Below are positions 1 through 12,807 of a stretch of DNA of 64,000 nt, one piece after another. Made by a program: the position numbers and the translations under genes. Source of the stretch: Anisodus tanguticus (Eukaryota; Streptophyta; Magnoliopsida; Solanales; Solanaceae); contig CM067555.1 in the NCBI GenBank assembly GCA_034509755.1, positions 25,432,142-25,496,141 of the forward strand, read 5' to 3'. Numbering within the stretch: position 1 is the first letter of the stretch; every line of letters starts with the position of its first letter. Below the pieces are notes generated by a model. The model saw only the letters and a list, made by a program, of their open reading frames with translations. It was not told the DNA's origin and searched no databases.

Positions 1-30
1 TTGTGTGTGAGACCGAACGAAGAAATGATT
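1..30 (+). repeat. Partial satellite unit at left edge
   Basis: The window opens inside a unit, in the TG-rich segment just before phase zero. It reads GAGACCGAACGAAGAAATG, carrying the zone-1 form GACCGAACG. The array therefore continues to the left of the window. Confidence 0.95.
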
Positions 31-3000
31 TGACATGGTATTAGGAGAACGAAGTGTTATAGGAGTGATTTAAGGAATCGCAAATTAGAAACTACGCTGA
101 AGATTCAATAATCTAACACAAGGTCTAACTTCAAACGAGCACAACCCTCAAGATATAAAATGTTAGAATTTAAGTTTGGTGCAGTGTCACACTTTTTTAT
201 ACTATCGAGATAACATTGACATGCTTTGTAGCGAGATTAAAAGCCAACATTCTTCAATTTTTTTTATTTGTGTCGTAAGAAAGATAAACACTATTTCCCC
301 CTTTTTCCTCTCTATCTCTCTCCTTCAAACCCTCCGTCTTTTCCTCTCTCTTAAACAACCCATCCTTTTTCTCTCCTTGATTTCGTCTGCCACCTTGCCT
401 ATTTTTTCCTCCTCCTCCACACATACATGAAGACCTTGAATGGAACCCATTGCAAAGTTTCATAATCAATTCGACTTAAAAGAGTAGTAAAGATAAATCG
501 AGGTGTGTTGTGTGAGACCGAGACCCGAACGAAGAAATGATTTGACATGGTATTAGGAGAACGAAGTGTTATAGGAGTGATTTAAGGAATCGCAAATTAG
601 AAACTACGCTGAAGATTCAATAATCTAACACAAGGTCTAACTTCAAACGAGCACAACCCTCAAGATATAAAATGTTAGAATTTAAGTTTGGTGCGGTGTC
701 ACACTTTTTTATACTATCGAGATAACATTGACATGCTTGTAGCGATTAAAAGCCAACATTCTTCAATTTTTTTTTTTGTGTCGTAAGAAAGATAAACACT
801 ATTTCCCCCTTTTTCCTCTCTATCTCTCTCCTTCAAACCCTCCGTCTTTTCCTCTCTCTTAAACAACCCATCCCTTTTTTCTCTCCTTGATTTCGTCTGC
901 CACCTTGCCTATTTTTCTCCTCCTCCTACACACACATACATGAAGACCTTGAATGGAACCCATTGCAAAGTTTCATAATCAATTCTGACTTAAAAGAGTA
1001 GTAAAGATAAATCTGAGGTGTGTTGTGTGTGAGACCGAACGAAAAAATGATTTGACATGGTATTAGGAGAACGAAGTGTTATAGGAGTGATTTAAGGAAT
1101 CGCAAATTAGAAACTACGCTGAAGATTCAATAATCTAACACAAGGTCTAACTTCAAACGAGCACAACCCTCAAGATATAAAATGTTAGAATTTAAGTTTG
1201 GTGCAGTGTCACACTTTTTTATACTATCAGATAACATTGACATGCTGTAGCTGATTAAAAGCCAACATTCTTCAATTTTTTTTATTTGTTTGTGTCGTAA
1301 GAAAGATAAACACTATTTCCCCCTTTTTCCTCTCTATCTCTCTCCTTCAAACCCTCCGTCTTTTCCTCTCTCTTAAACAACCCATCCCTTTTTTCTCTCC
1401 TTGATTTCGTCTGCCACCTTGCCTATTTTTCTCCTCCTCCTACACACATACATGAAGACCTTGAATGGAACCCATTGCAAAGTTTCATAATCAATTCTGA
1501 CTTAAAAGAGTAGTAAAGATAAATATGAGGTGTGTTGTGTGTGAGACCGAACGAAGAAATGATTTGACATGGTATTAGGAGAACGAAGTGTTATAGGAGT
1601 GATTTAAGGAATCGCAAATTAGAAACTACGCTGAAGATTCAATAATCTAACACAAGGTCTAACTTCAAACGAGCACAACCCTCAAGATATAAAATGTTAG
1701 AATTTAAGTTTGGTGCAGTGTCACACTTTTTTATACTATCGAGATAACATTGACATGCTTGTAGCGAGATTAAAAGCCAACATTCTTCAATTTTTTTTTT
1801 TTGTGTCGTAAGAAAGATAAACACTATTTCCCCCTTTTTCCTCTCTATCTCTCTCCTTCAAACCCTCCGCTTTTCCTCTCTCTTAAACAACCCATCCCTT
1901 TTTTCTCTCCTTGATTTCGTCTGCCACCTTGCCTATTTTTCTCCTCCTCCTACACACATACATGAAGACCTTGAATGGAACCCATTGCAAAGTTTCATAA
2001 TCAATTCTGACTTAAAAGAGTAGTAAAGATAAATCGAGGTGTGTGTGTGTGTGAGACCCGAACGAAGAAATGATTTGACATGGTATTAGGAGAACGAAGT
2101 GTTATAGGAGTGATTTAAGGAATCGCAAATTAGAAACTACGCTGAAAGATTCAATAATCTAACACAAGGTCTAACTTCAAACGAGCACAACCCTCAAGAT
2201 ATAAAATGTTAGAATTTAAGTTTGGTGCGGTGTCACACTTTTTTATACTATCGAGATAACATTGACATGCTGTAGCGATTAAAAGCCAACATTCTTCAAT
2301 TTTTTTTTTTTGTGTCGTAAGAAAGATAAACACTATTTCCCCCTTTTTCCTCTCTATCTCTCTCTTTTAGAACCCTCCGTCTTTTCCTCTCTCTTAAACA
2401 ACCCATCCCTTTTTTCTCTCCTTGATTTCGTCTGCCACCTTGCCTATTTTTCTCCTCCTCCTACACACATACATGAAGACCTTGAATGGAACCCATTGCA
2501 AAGTTTCATAATCAATTCTGACTTAAAAGAGTAGTAAAGATAAATCTGAGGTGTGTTGTGTGTGAGACCGAACGAAGAAATGATTTGACATGGTATTAGG
2601 AGAACGAAGTGTTATAGGAGTGATTTAAGGAATCGCAAATTAGAAACTACGCTGAAGATTCAATAATCTAACACAAGGTCTAACTTCAAACGAGCACAAC
2701 CCTCAAGATATAAAATGTTAGAATTTAAGTTTGGTGCAGTGTCACACTTTTTTATACTATCAGATAACATTGACATGCTGTGCAGATTAAAAGCCAACAT
2801 TCTTCAATTTTTTTTTTTATTTGTGTCGTAAGAAAGATAAACACTATTTCCCCCTTTTTCCTCTCTATCTCTCTCCTTCAAACCCTCCGTCTTTTCCTCT
2901 CTCTTAAAGAACCCATCCCTTTTTTCTCTCCTTGATTTCGTCTGCCACCTTGCCTATTTTTCTCCTCCTCCTACACACACACATACATGAAGACCTTGAA

Positions 3001-4630
3001 TGGAACCCATTGCAAAGTTTCATAATCAATTCTGACTTAAAAGAGTAGTAAAGATAAATCGAGGTGTGTTGTGTGTGAGACCGAACGAAGAAATGATTTG
3101 ACATGGTATTAGGAGAACGAAGTGTTATAGGAGTGATTTAAGGAATCGCAAATTAGAAACTACGCTGAAGATTCAATAATCTAACACAAGGTCTAACTTC
3201 AAACGAGCACAACCCTCAAGATATAAAATGTTAGAATTTAAGTTTGGTGCAGTGTCACACTTTTTTATACTATCAGATAACATTGACATGCTTAGGCGAT
3301 TAAAAGCCAACATTCTTCAATTTTTTTTTTTTGTGTCGTAAGAAAGATAAACACTATTTCCCCTTTTTTTCCTCTCTATCTCTCTCCTTCAAACCCTCCG
3401 TCTTTTCCTCTCTCTTAAACAACCCATCCCTTTTTTCTCTCCTTGATTTCGTCTGCCACCTTGCCTATTTTTCTCCTCCTCCTACACACATACATGAAGA
3501 CCTTGAATGGAACCCATTGCAAAGTTTCATAATCAATTCTGACTTAAAAGAGTAGTAAAGATAAATTTGAGGTGTGTTGTGTGTGAGACCCAACGAAGAA
3601 ATGATTTGACATGGTATTAGGAGAACGAAGTGTTATAGGAGTGATTTAAGGAATCGCAAATTAGAAACTACGCTGAAGATTCAATAATCTAACACAAGGT
3701 CTAACTTCAAACGAGCACAACCCTCAAGATATAAAATGTTAGAATTTAAGTTTGGTGCAGTGTCACACTTTTTTATACTATCAGATAACATTGACATGCT
3801 TAGCGAGATTAAAAGCCAACATTCTTCAATTTTTTTTTTTGTGTCGTAAGAAAGATAAACACTATTTCCCCCTTTTTCCTCTCTATCTCTCTCCTTCAAA
3901 CCCTCCGTCTTTTCCTCTCTCTTAAACAACCCATCCCTTTTTTCTCTCCTTGATTTCGTCTGCCACCTTGCCTATTTTTCTCCTCCTCCTACACACATAC
4001 ATGAAGACCTTGAATGGAACCCATTGCAAAGTTTCATAATCAATTCTGACTTAAAAGAGTAGTAAAGATAAATCTGAGGTGTGTTGTGTGTGAGACCGAA
4101 CGAAGAAATGATTTGACATGGTATTAGGAGAACGAAGTGTTATAGGAGTGATTTAAGGAATCGCAAATTAGAAACTACGCTGAAGATTCAATAATCTAAC
4201 ACAAGGTCTAACTTCAAACGAGCACAACCCTCAAGATATAAAATGTTAGAATTTAAGTTTGGTGCAGTGTCACACTTTTTTATACTATCGAGATAACATT
4301 GACATGCTTGTAGCGCAGATTAAAAGCCAACATTCTTCAATTTTTTTTATTTGTGTCGTAAGAAAGATAAAAACACTATTTCCCCCCCTTTTTCCTCTCT
4401 ATCTCTCTCCTTCAAACCCTCCGTCTTTTCCTCTCTCTTAAACAACCCATCCCTTTTTTCTCTCCTTGATTTCGTCTGCCACCTTGCCTATTTTTCTCCT
4501 CCTCCTACACACATACATGAAGACCTTGAATGGAACCCATTGCAAAGTTTCATAATCAATTCTGACTTAAAAGAGTAGTAAAGATAAATCTGAGGTGTGT
4601 TGTGTGTGAGACCCGAACGAAGAAATGATT
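1..4630 (+). repeat. Zone 1: heterogeneous left-hand units
   Basis: Unit starts: 31, 543, 1053, 1565, 2076, 2586, 3099, 3607, 4114. The zone is marked by GACCGAACG (one C fewer than the GACCCGAACG used by almost all later units) near 11, 1033, 1543, 2565, 3078 and 4095. It has mixed forms at the hotspot after ACATGC (for example CTTTGTAGCGAG, CTTGTAGCG, CTGTAGCTG, CTTAGGCG) and very variable T-runs before TGTCGTAAG. Several units lose the A that splits the T-run elsewhere (units 543, 1565, 2076, 3099, 3607). A single CTTAAAGAAC unit occurs at about 2901, far from the block where that form dominates. Overall these are the least uniform units in the window. Confidence 0.8.
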
Positions 4631-7600
4631 TGACATGGTATTAGGAGAACGAAGTGTTATAGGAGTGATTTAAGGAATCGCAAATTAGAAACTACGCTGA
4701 AGATTCAATAATCTAACACAAGGTCTAACTTCAAACGAGCACAACCCTCAAGATATAAAATGTTAGAATTTAAGTTTGGTGCAGTGTCACACTTTTTTAT
4801 ACTATCAGATAACATTGACATGCTTTGTAGCAGATTAAAAGCCAACATTCTTCAATTTTTTTTATTTGTGTCGTAAGAAAGATAAACACTATTTCCCCCT
4901 TTTTCCTCTCTATCTCTCTCCTTCAAACCCTCCGTCTTTTCCTCTCTCTTAAACAACCCATCCCTTTTTTCTCTCCTTGATTTCGTCTGCCACCTTGCCT
5001 ATTTTTCTCCTCCTCCTACACACACATACATGAAGACCTTGAATGGAACCCATTGCAAAGTTTCATAATCAATTCGACTTAAAAGAGTAGTAAAGATAAA
5101 TCGAGGTGTGTTGTGTGTGAGACCCGAACGAAGAAATGATTTGACATGGTATTAGGAGAACGAAGTGTTATAGGAGTGATTTAAGGAATCGCAAATTAGA
5201 AACTACGCTGAAGATTCAATAATCTAACACAAGGTCTAACTTCAAACGAGCACAACCCTCAAGATATAAAATGTTAGAATTTAAGTTTGGTGCAGTGTCA
5301 CACTTTTTTATACTATCAGATAACATTGACATGCTTTGTAGCAGATTAAAAGCCAACATTCTTCAATTTTTTTTTTTTATTTGTCGTAAGTAAGAAAAAT
5401 AAACACTATTTCCCCCTTTTTCCTCTCTATCTCTCTCCTTCAAACCCTCCGTCTTTTCCTCTCTCTTAAACAACCCATCCCTTTTTTCTCTCCTTGATTT
5501 CGTCTGCCACCTTGCCTATTTTTCTCCTCCTCCTACACACATACATGAAGACCTTGAATGGAACCCATTGCAAAGTTTCATAATCAATTCTGACTTAAAA
5601 GAGTAGTAAAGATAAATCTGAGGTGTGTTGTGTGTGAGACCCGAACGAAGAAATGATTTGACATGGTATTAGGAGAACGAAGTGTTATAGGAGTGATTTA
5701 AGGAATCGCAAATTAGAAACTACGCTGAAGATTCAATAATCTAACACAAGGTCTAACTTCAAACGAGCACAACCCTCAAGATATAAAATGTTAGAATTTA
5801 AGTTTGGTGCAGTGTCACACTTTTTTATACTATCAGATAACATTGACATGCTTTGTAGCGAGATTAAAAGCCAACATTCTTCAATTTTTTTATTTGTGTC
5901 GTAAGAAAGATAAACACTATTTCCCCCTTTTTCCTCTCTATCTCTCTCCTTCAAACCCTCCGTCTTTTCCTCTCTCTTAAACAACCCATCCCTTTTTTCT
6001 CTCCTTGATTTCGTCTGCCACCTTGCCTATTTTTCTCCTCCTCCTACACACATACATGAAGACCTTGAATGGAACCCATTGCAAAGTTTCATAATCAATT
6101 CTGACTTAAAAGAGTAGTAAAGATAAATCTGAGGTGTGTTGTGTGTGAGACCCGAACGAAGAAATGATTTGACATGGTATTAGGAGAACGAAGTGTTATA
6201 GGAGTGATTTAAGGAATCGCAAATTAGAAACTACGCTGAAGATTCAATAATCTAACACAAGGTCTAACTTCAAACGAGCACAACCCTCAAGATATAAAAT
6301 GTTAGAATTTAAGTTTGGTGCAGTGTCACACTTTTTTATACTATCGAGATAACATTGACATGCTTTGTAGCAGATTAAAAGCCAACATTCAATCAATTTT
6401 TTTTATTTGTGTCGTAAGAAAGATAAACACTATTTCCCCCTTTTTCCTCTCTATCTCTCTCCTTCAAACCCTCATCTTTTCCTCTCTCTTAAACAACCCA
6501 TCCCTTTTTTCTCTCCTTGATTTCGTCTTGCCACCTTGCCTATTTTTCTCCTCCTCCTACACACATACATGAAGACCTTGAATGGAACCCATTGCAAAGT
6601 TTCATAATCAATTCGACTTAAAAGAGTAGTAAAGATAAATCGAGGTGTGTTGTGTGTGAGACCCGAACGAAGAAATGATTTGACATGGTATTAGGAGAAC
6701 GAAGTGTTATAGGAGTGATTTAAGGAATCGCAAATTAGAAACTACGCTGAAGATTCAATAATCTAACACAAGGTCTAACTTCAAACGAGCACAACCCTCA
6801 AGATATAAAATGTTAGAATTTAAGTTTGGTGCAGTGTCACACTTTTTTATACTATCGAGATAACATTGACATGCTTGTAGCGAGATTAAAAAACAACATT
6901 CTTCAATTTTTTTTTTGTTTGTGTCGTAAGAAAGATAAACACTATTTCCCCCTTTTCCTCTCTATCTCTCTCCTTCAAACCCTCCGTCTTTTCCTCTCTC
7001 TTAAACAACCCATCCCTTTTTTCTCTCCTTGATTTCGTCTGCCACCTTGCCTATTTTTCTCCTCCTCCTACACACACATACACATGAAGACCTTGAATGG
7101 AACCCATTGCAAAGTTTCATAATCAATTCGACTTAAAAGAGTAGTAAAGATAAATCGAGGTGTGTTGTGTGTGAGACCGAACGAAGAAATGATTTGACAT
7201 GGTATTAGGAGAACGAAGTGTTATAGGAGTGATTTAAGGAATCGCAAATTAGAAACTACGCTGAAGATTCAATAATCTAACACAAGGTCTAACTTCAAAC
7301 GAGCACAACCCTCAAGATATAAAATGTTAGAATTTAAGTTTGGTGCAGTGTCACACTTTTTTATACTATCAGATAACATTGACATGCTGTAGCAGATTAA
7401 AAGCCAACATTCTTCAATTTTTTTTTATTTGTGTCGTAAGAAAGATAAACACTATTTCCCCCTTTTTCCTCTCTATCTCTCTCCTTCAAACCCTCCGTCT
7501 TTTCCTCTCTCTTAAACAACCCATCCCTTTTTTCTCTCCTTGATTTCGTCTGCCACCTTGCCTATTTTTCTCCTCCTCCTACACACATACATGAAGACCT

Positions 7601-8580
7601 TGAATGGAACCCATTGCAAAGTTTCATAATCAATTCTGACTTAAAAGAGTAGTAAAGATAAATCTGAGGTGTGTTGTGTGTGAGACCCGAACGAAGAAAT
7701 GATTTGACATGGTATTAGGAGAACGAAGTGTTATAGGAGTGATTTAAGGAATCGCAAATTAGAAACTACGCTGAAGATTCAATAATCTAACACAAGGTCT
7801 AACTTCAAACGAGCACAACCCTCAAGATATAAAATGTTAGAATTTAAGTTTGGTGCAGTGTCACACTTTTTTATACTATCGAGATAACATTGACATGATC
7901 TTGTAGCAGATTAAAAGCCAACATTCTTCAATTTTTTTTTTTGTGTCGTAAGAAAGATAAACACTATTTCCCCCTTTTTCCTCTCTATCTCTCTCCTTCA
8001 AACCCTCCGTCTTTTCCTCTCTCTTAAACAACCCATCCCTTTTTTTCTCTCCTTGATTTCGTCTGCCACCTTGCCTATTTTTCTCCTCCTCCTACACACA
8101 TACATGAAGACCTTGAATGGAACCCATTGCAAAGTTTCATAATCAATTCTGACTTAAAAGAGTAGTAAAGATAAATCTGAGGTGTGTTGTGTGTGAGACC
8201 CGAACGAAGAAATGATTTGACATGGTATTAGGAGAACGAAGTGTTATAGGAGTGATTTAAGGAATCGCAAATTAGAAACTACGCTGAAGATTCAATAATC
8301 TAACACAAGGTCTAACTTCAAACGAGCACAACCCTCAAGATATAAAATGTTAGAATTTAAGTTTGGTGCAGTGTCACACTTTTTTATACTATCAGATAAC
8401 ATTGACATGCTTGTAGCAGATTAAAAGCCAACATTCTTCAATTTTTTTTATTTGTGTCGTAAGAAAGATAAACACTATTTCCCCCTTTTTCCTCTCTATC
8501 TCTCTCCTTCAAACCCTCCGTCTTTTCCTCTCTCTTAAACAACCCATCCCTTTTTTCTCTCCTTGATTTCGTCTGCCACC

Positions 8581-8624
8581 TTGCCTATTTTTCTCCTCCT
8601 CCTTGCCTATTTTTCTCCTCCTCC
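8581..8624 (+). repeat. 22-bp tandem duplication inside a unit
   Basis: The end of the pyrimidine tract, beginning TTGCCTATTTTTC, is present twice in direct succession (8581-8602 and 8603-8624). This makes the unit starting at 8218 the longest in the window at 531 bp. I see it in no other unit. Confidence 0.92.
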
Positions 8625-11600
8625 TACACACATACATGAAGACCTTGAATGGAACCCATTGCAAAGTTTCATAATCAATTCGACTTAAAAGAGTAGTAAA
8701 GATAAATCTGAGGTGTGTTGTGTGTGAGACCCGAACGAAGAAATGATTTGACATGGTATTAGGAGAACGAAGTGTTATAGGAGTGATTTAAGGAATCGCA
8801 AATTAGAAACTACGCTGAAGATTCAATAATCTAACACAAGGTCTAACTTCAAACGAGCACAACCCTCAAGATATAAAATGTTAGAATTTAAGTTTGGTGC
8901 AGTGTCACACTTTTTTATACTATCTATCGAGATAACATTGACATGCTTTGTAGCAGATTAAAAGCCAACATTCTTCAATTTTTTTTTTTTTTGTGTCGTA
9001 AGAAAGATAAACACTATTTCCCCCTTTTTCCTCTCTATCTCTCTCCTTTAAACCCTCCGTCTTTTCCTCTCTCTTAAAAAAACCCATCCCTTTTTTCTCT
9101 CCTTGATTTCGTCTGCCACCTTGCCTATTTTTCTCCTCCTCCTACACACATACATGAAGACCTTGAATGGAACCCATTGCAAAGTTTCATAATCAATTCT
9201 GACTTAAAAGAGTAGTAAAGATAAATCTGAGGTGTGTTGTGTGTGAGACCCGAACGAAGAAATGATTTGACATGGTATTAGGAGAACGAAGTGTTATAGG
9301 AGTGATTTAAGGAATCGCAAATTAGAAACTACGCTGAAGATTCAATAATCTAACACAAGGTCTAACTTCAAACGAGCACAACCCTCAAGATATAAAATGT
9401 TAGAATTTAAGTTTGGTGCAGTGTCACACTTTTTTTATACTATCAGATAACATTGACATGCTGTAGCAGATTAAAAGCCAACATTCTTCAATTTTTTTTT
9501 TTTTGTGTCGTAAGAAAGATAAACACTATTTCCCCCTTTTTCCTCTCTATCTCTCTCCTTCAAACCCTCCGTCTTTCTCTATCTCTTAAACAACCCATCC
9601 CTTTTTTCTCTCCTTGATTTCGTCTACCACCTTGCCTATTTTTCTCCTCCTCCTACACACATACATGAAGACCTTGAATGGAACCCATTGCAAAGTTTCA
9701 TAATCAATTCTGACTTAAAAGAGTAGTAAAGATAAATCGAGGTGTGTGTGTGTGTGAGACCCGAACGAAGAAATGATTTGACATGGTATTAGGAGAACGA
9801 AGTGTTATAGGAGTGATTTAAGGAATCGCAAATTAGAAACTACGCTGAAGATTCAATAATCTAACACAAGGTCTAACTTCAAACGAGCACAACCCTCAAG
9901 ATATAAAATGTTAGAATTTAAGTTTGGTGCAGTGTCACACTTTTTTATACTATCAGATAACATTGACATGCTGTAGCAGATTAAAAGCCAACATTCTTCA
10001 ATTTTTTTTATTTGTGTCGTAAGAAAGATAAACACTATTTCCCCCTTTTTCCTCTCTATCTCTCTCCTTCAAACCCTCCGTCTTTTCCTCTCTCTTAAAC
10101 AACCCATCCCTTTTTTCTCTCCTTGATTTCGTCTGCCACCTTGCCTATTTTTCTCCTCCTCCTACACACATACATGAAGACCTTGAATGGAACCCATTGC
10201 AAAGTTTCATAATCAATTCTGACTTAAAAGAGTAGTAAAGATAAATCTGAGGTGTGTTGTGTGTGAGACCCGAACGAAGAAATGATTTGACATGGTATTA
10301 GGAGAACGAAGTGTTATAGGAGTGATTTAAGGAATCGCAAATTAGAAACTACGCTGAAGATTCAATAATCTAACACAAGGTCTAACTTCAAACGAGCACA
10401 ACCCTCAAGATATAAAATGTTAGAATTTAAGTTTGGTGCGGTATGTCACACTTTTTTATACTATCGAGATAACATTGACATGCTTGTAGCAGATTAAAAG
10501 CCAACATTCTTCAATTTTTTTTATTTGTGTCGTAAGAAAGATAAACACTATTTCCCCCTTTTTCCTCTCTATCTCTCTCCTTCAAACCCTCCGTCTTTTC
10601 CTCTCTCTTAAACAACCCATCCCTTTTTTCTCTCCTTGATTTCGTCTGCCACCTTGCCTATTTTTCTCCTCCTCCTACACACATACATGAAGACCTTGAA
10701 TGGAACCCATTGCAAAGTTTCATAATCAATTCTGACTTAAAAGAGTAGTAAAGATAAATCTGAGGTGTGTTGTGTGTGAGACCCGAACGAAGAAATGATT
10801 TGACATGGTATTAGGAGAACGAAGTGTTATAGGAGTGATTTAAGGAATCGCAAATTAGAAACTACGCTGAAGATTCAATAATCTAACACAAGGTCTAACT
10901 TCAAACGAGCACAACCCTCAAGATATAAAATGTTAGAATTTAAGTTGATTGCAGTGTCACACTTTTTTATACTATCAGATAACATTGACATGCTGTAGCA
11001 GATTAAAAGCCAACATTCTTCAATTTTTTTTTTTGTGTCGTAAGAAAGATAAACACTATTTCCCCCTTTTTCTCTCTCTATCTCTCTCCTTCAAACCCTC
11101 CGTCTTTTCCTCTCTCTTAAACAACCCATCCCTTTTTTCTCTCCTTGATTTCGTCTGCCACCTTGCCTATTTTTCTCCTCCTCCTACACACATACATGAA
11201 GACCTTGAATGGAACCCATTGCAAAGTTTCATAATCAATTCTGACTTAAAAGAGTAGTAAAGATAAATCTGAGGTGTGTTGTGTGTGAGACCCGAACGAA
11301 GAAATGATTTGACATGGTATTAGGAGAACGAAGTGTTATAGGAGTGATTTAAGGAATCGCAAATTAGAAACTACGCTGAAGATTCAATAATCTAACACAA
11401 GGTCTAACTTCAAACGAGCACAACCCTCAAGATATAAATATAAAATGTTAGAATTTAAGTTTGGTGCAGTGTCACACTTTTTTATACTATCAGATAACAT
11501 TGACATGCTGTAGCAGATTAAAAGCCAACATTCTTCAATTTTTTTTATTTGTGTCGTAAGAAAGATAAACACTATTTCCCCCTTTTTCCTCTCTATCTCT

Positions 11601-12339
11601 CTCCTTCAAACCCTCCGTCTTTTCCTCTCTCTTAAACAACCCATCCCTTTTTTCTCTCCTTGATTTCGTCTGCCACCTTGCCTATTTTTCTCCTCCTCCT
11701 ACACACATACATGAAGACCTTGAATGGAACCCATTGCAAAGTTTCATAATCAATTCTGACTTAAAAGAGTAGTAAAGATAAATCTGAGGTGTGTTGTGTG
11801 TGAGACCCGAACGAAGAAATGATTTGACATGGTATTAGGAGAACGAAGTGTTATAGGAGTGATTTAAGGAATCGCAAATTAGAAACTACGCTGAAGATTC
11901 AATAATCTAACACAAGGTCTAACTTCAAACGAGCACAACCCTCAAGATATAAAATGTTAGAATTTAAGTTTGGTGCAGTGTCACACTTTTTTATACTATC
12001 AGATAACATTGACATGCTTGTAGCAGATTAAAAGCCAACATTCTTCAATTTTTTTTATTTGTGTCGTAAGAAAGATAAACACTATTTCCCCCTTTTTCCT
12101 CTCTATCTCTCTCCTTCAAACCCTCCGTCTTTTCCTCTCTCTTAAACAACCCATCCCTTTTTTCTCTCCTTGATTTCGTCTGCCACCTTGCCTATTTTTC
12201 TCCTCCTCCTACACACATACATGAAGACCTTGAATGGAACCCATTGCAAAGTTTCATAATCAATTCTGACTTAAAAGAGTAGTAAAGATAAATCTGAGGT
12301 GTGTTGTGTGTGAGACCCGAACGAAGAAATGATTTGACA

Positions 12340-12351
12340 TGGTATTAGGAG
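12340..12351 (+). other. PBS-like motif, one per unit
   Basis: TGGTATTAGGAG matches TGGTATCAGAGC, the primer-binding site complementary to the 3' end of plant initiator-Met tRNA, at 8 of 12 positions, with the first six exact. It directly follows the dinucleotide CA, the usual 3' terminus of an LTR. The same motif recurs at the same offset in every unit; in B units it reads TGGTATTATGAG. This may be a relic showing that the unit derives from an LTR/PBS junction, or a chance match. No coding domain of a retroelement is visible. Confidence 0.35.
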
Positions 12352-12457
12352 AACGAAGTGTTATAGGAGTGATTTAAGGAATCGCAAATTAGAAACTACG
12401 CTGAAGATTCAATAATCTAACACAAGGTCTAACTTCAAACGAGCACAACCCTCAAGA

Positions 12458-12464
12458 TATAAAA
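12458..12464 (+). promoter_or_regulatory. TATAAAA, possible core promoter element, one per unit
   Basis: TATAAAA lies in the context CAAGATATAAAATG and is essentially invariant along the array (first copy at 154-160). It lies about 130 bp upstream of a CT-rich tract. Plant core promoters often pair a TATA box with downstream pyrimidine patches, so satellite transcription from this point is conceivable. In an AT-rich sequence such a heptamer can occur by chance. One variant, near 11434, has a 6-bp duplication giving TATAAATATAAAA. Confidence 0.2.
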
Positions 12465-12486
12465 TGTTAGAATTTAAGTTTGGTGC

Positions 12487-12497
12487 AGTGTCACACT
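12487..12497. repeat. Dyad symmetry AGTGT-C-ACACT, P form
   Basis: The arms AGTGT and ACACT are exact reverse complements around a single C. In P units the arm length is 5 bp because the flanks are C and T. This spot is also one of the array's hotspots: the left arm is rewritten in Q units, which lengthens the dyad. It lies immediately before the T-run and the TATACTATC motif. Confidence 0.7.
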
Positions 12498-12591
12498 TTT
12501 TTATACTATCAGATAACATTGACATGCTTGTAGCAGATTAAAAGCCAACATTCTTCAATTTTTTTTATTTGTGTCGTAAGAAAGATAAACA

Positions 12592-12720
12592 CTATTTCCC
12601 CCTTTTTCCTCTCTATCTCTCTCCTTCAAACCCTCCGTCTTTTCCTCTCTCTTAAACAACCCATCCCTTTTTTCTCTCCTTGATTTCGTCTGCCACCTTG
12701 CCTATTTTTCTCCTCCTCCT
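12592..12720 (+). repeat. Pyrimidine-rich tract, about 129 nt per unit
   Basis: 110 of 129 bases are C or T on the + strand by my count, so the - strand is a near-continuous purine tract. It contains CT dinucleotide runs (TCTCTCTCC), C-runs, T-runs, and ends in TCCTCCTCCT. It resembles CT-rich 5' leader or LTR U5 sequence of plants, and it can in principle form intramolecular triplex DNA. The block marker CTTAAACAAC or CTTAAAGAAC lies inside it. Indels here are mostly short tandem slippage events. Confidence 0.9.
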
Positions 12721-12739
12721 ACACACATACATGAAGACC

Positions 12740-12759
12740 TTGAATGGAACCCATTGCAA
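12740..12759. repeat. Short imperfect hairpin, one per unit
   Basis: TTGAATGG (12740-12747) can pair with CCATTgCAA (12751-12759) across a 3-base AAC loop, giving an 8-bp stem with a single bulged G. The sequence is nearly invariant along the array (one unit, near 54618, has lost a C of the loop-side CCC). B units change the bases just upstream (GAATACC for GAAGACC) without touching the stem. Confidence 0.55.
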
Positions 12760-12807
12760 AGTTTCATAATCAATTCTGACTTAAAAGAGTAGTAAAGATA
12801 AATCTGA

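Noticed and set aside
30..224. Motif TTGACATG present twice in each unit (for example at 30 and 216) as a sign of an older, shorter repeat
   Set aside because: The flanking bases do not align beyond about 8-9 bp, so internal subrepeat structure is not supported.
9853..10035. Recurring - strand frame of about 60 codons starting MFIFLTTQ, seen in many units
   Set aside because: It reads through the T-run, the hotspots and the TATAAAA region, is broken by indels in a large share of units, and its similarity between units is fully explained by DNA homogenisation. No recognisable domain and no codon-level constraint is visible.
10949..11257. + strand frame of 102 codons
   Set aside because: It follows the simple CT-rich sequence, giving Ser, Leu, Phe and Pro runs, and appears in this length only in this unit.
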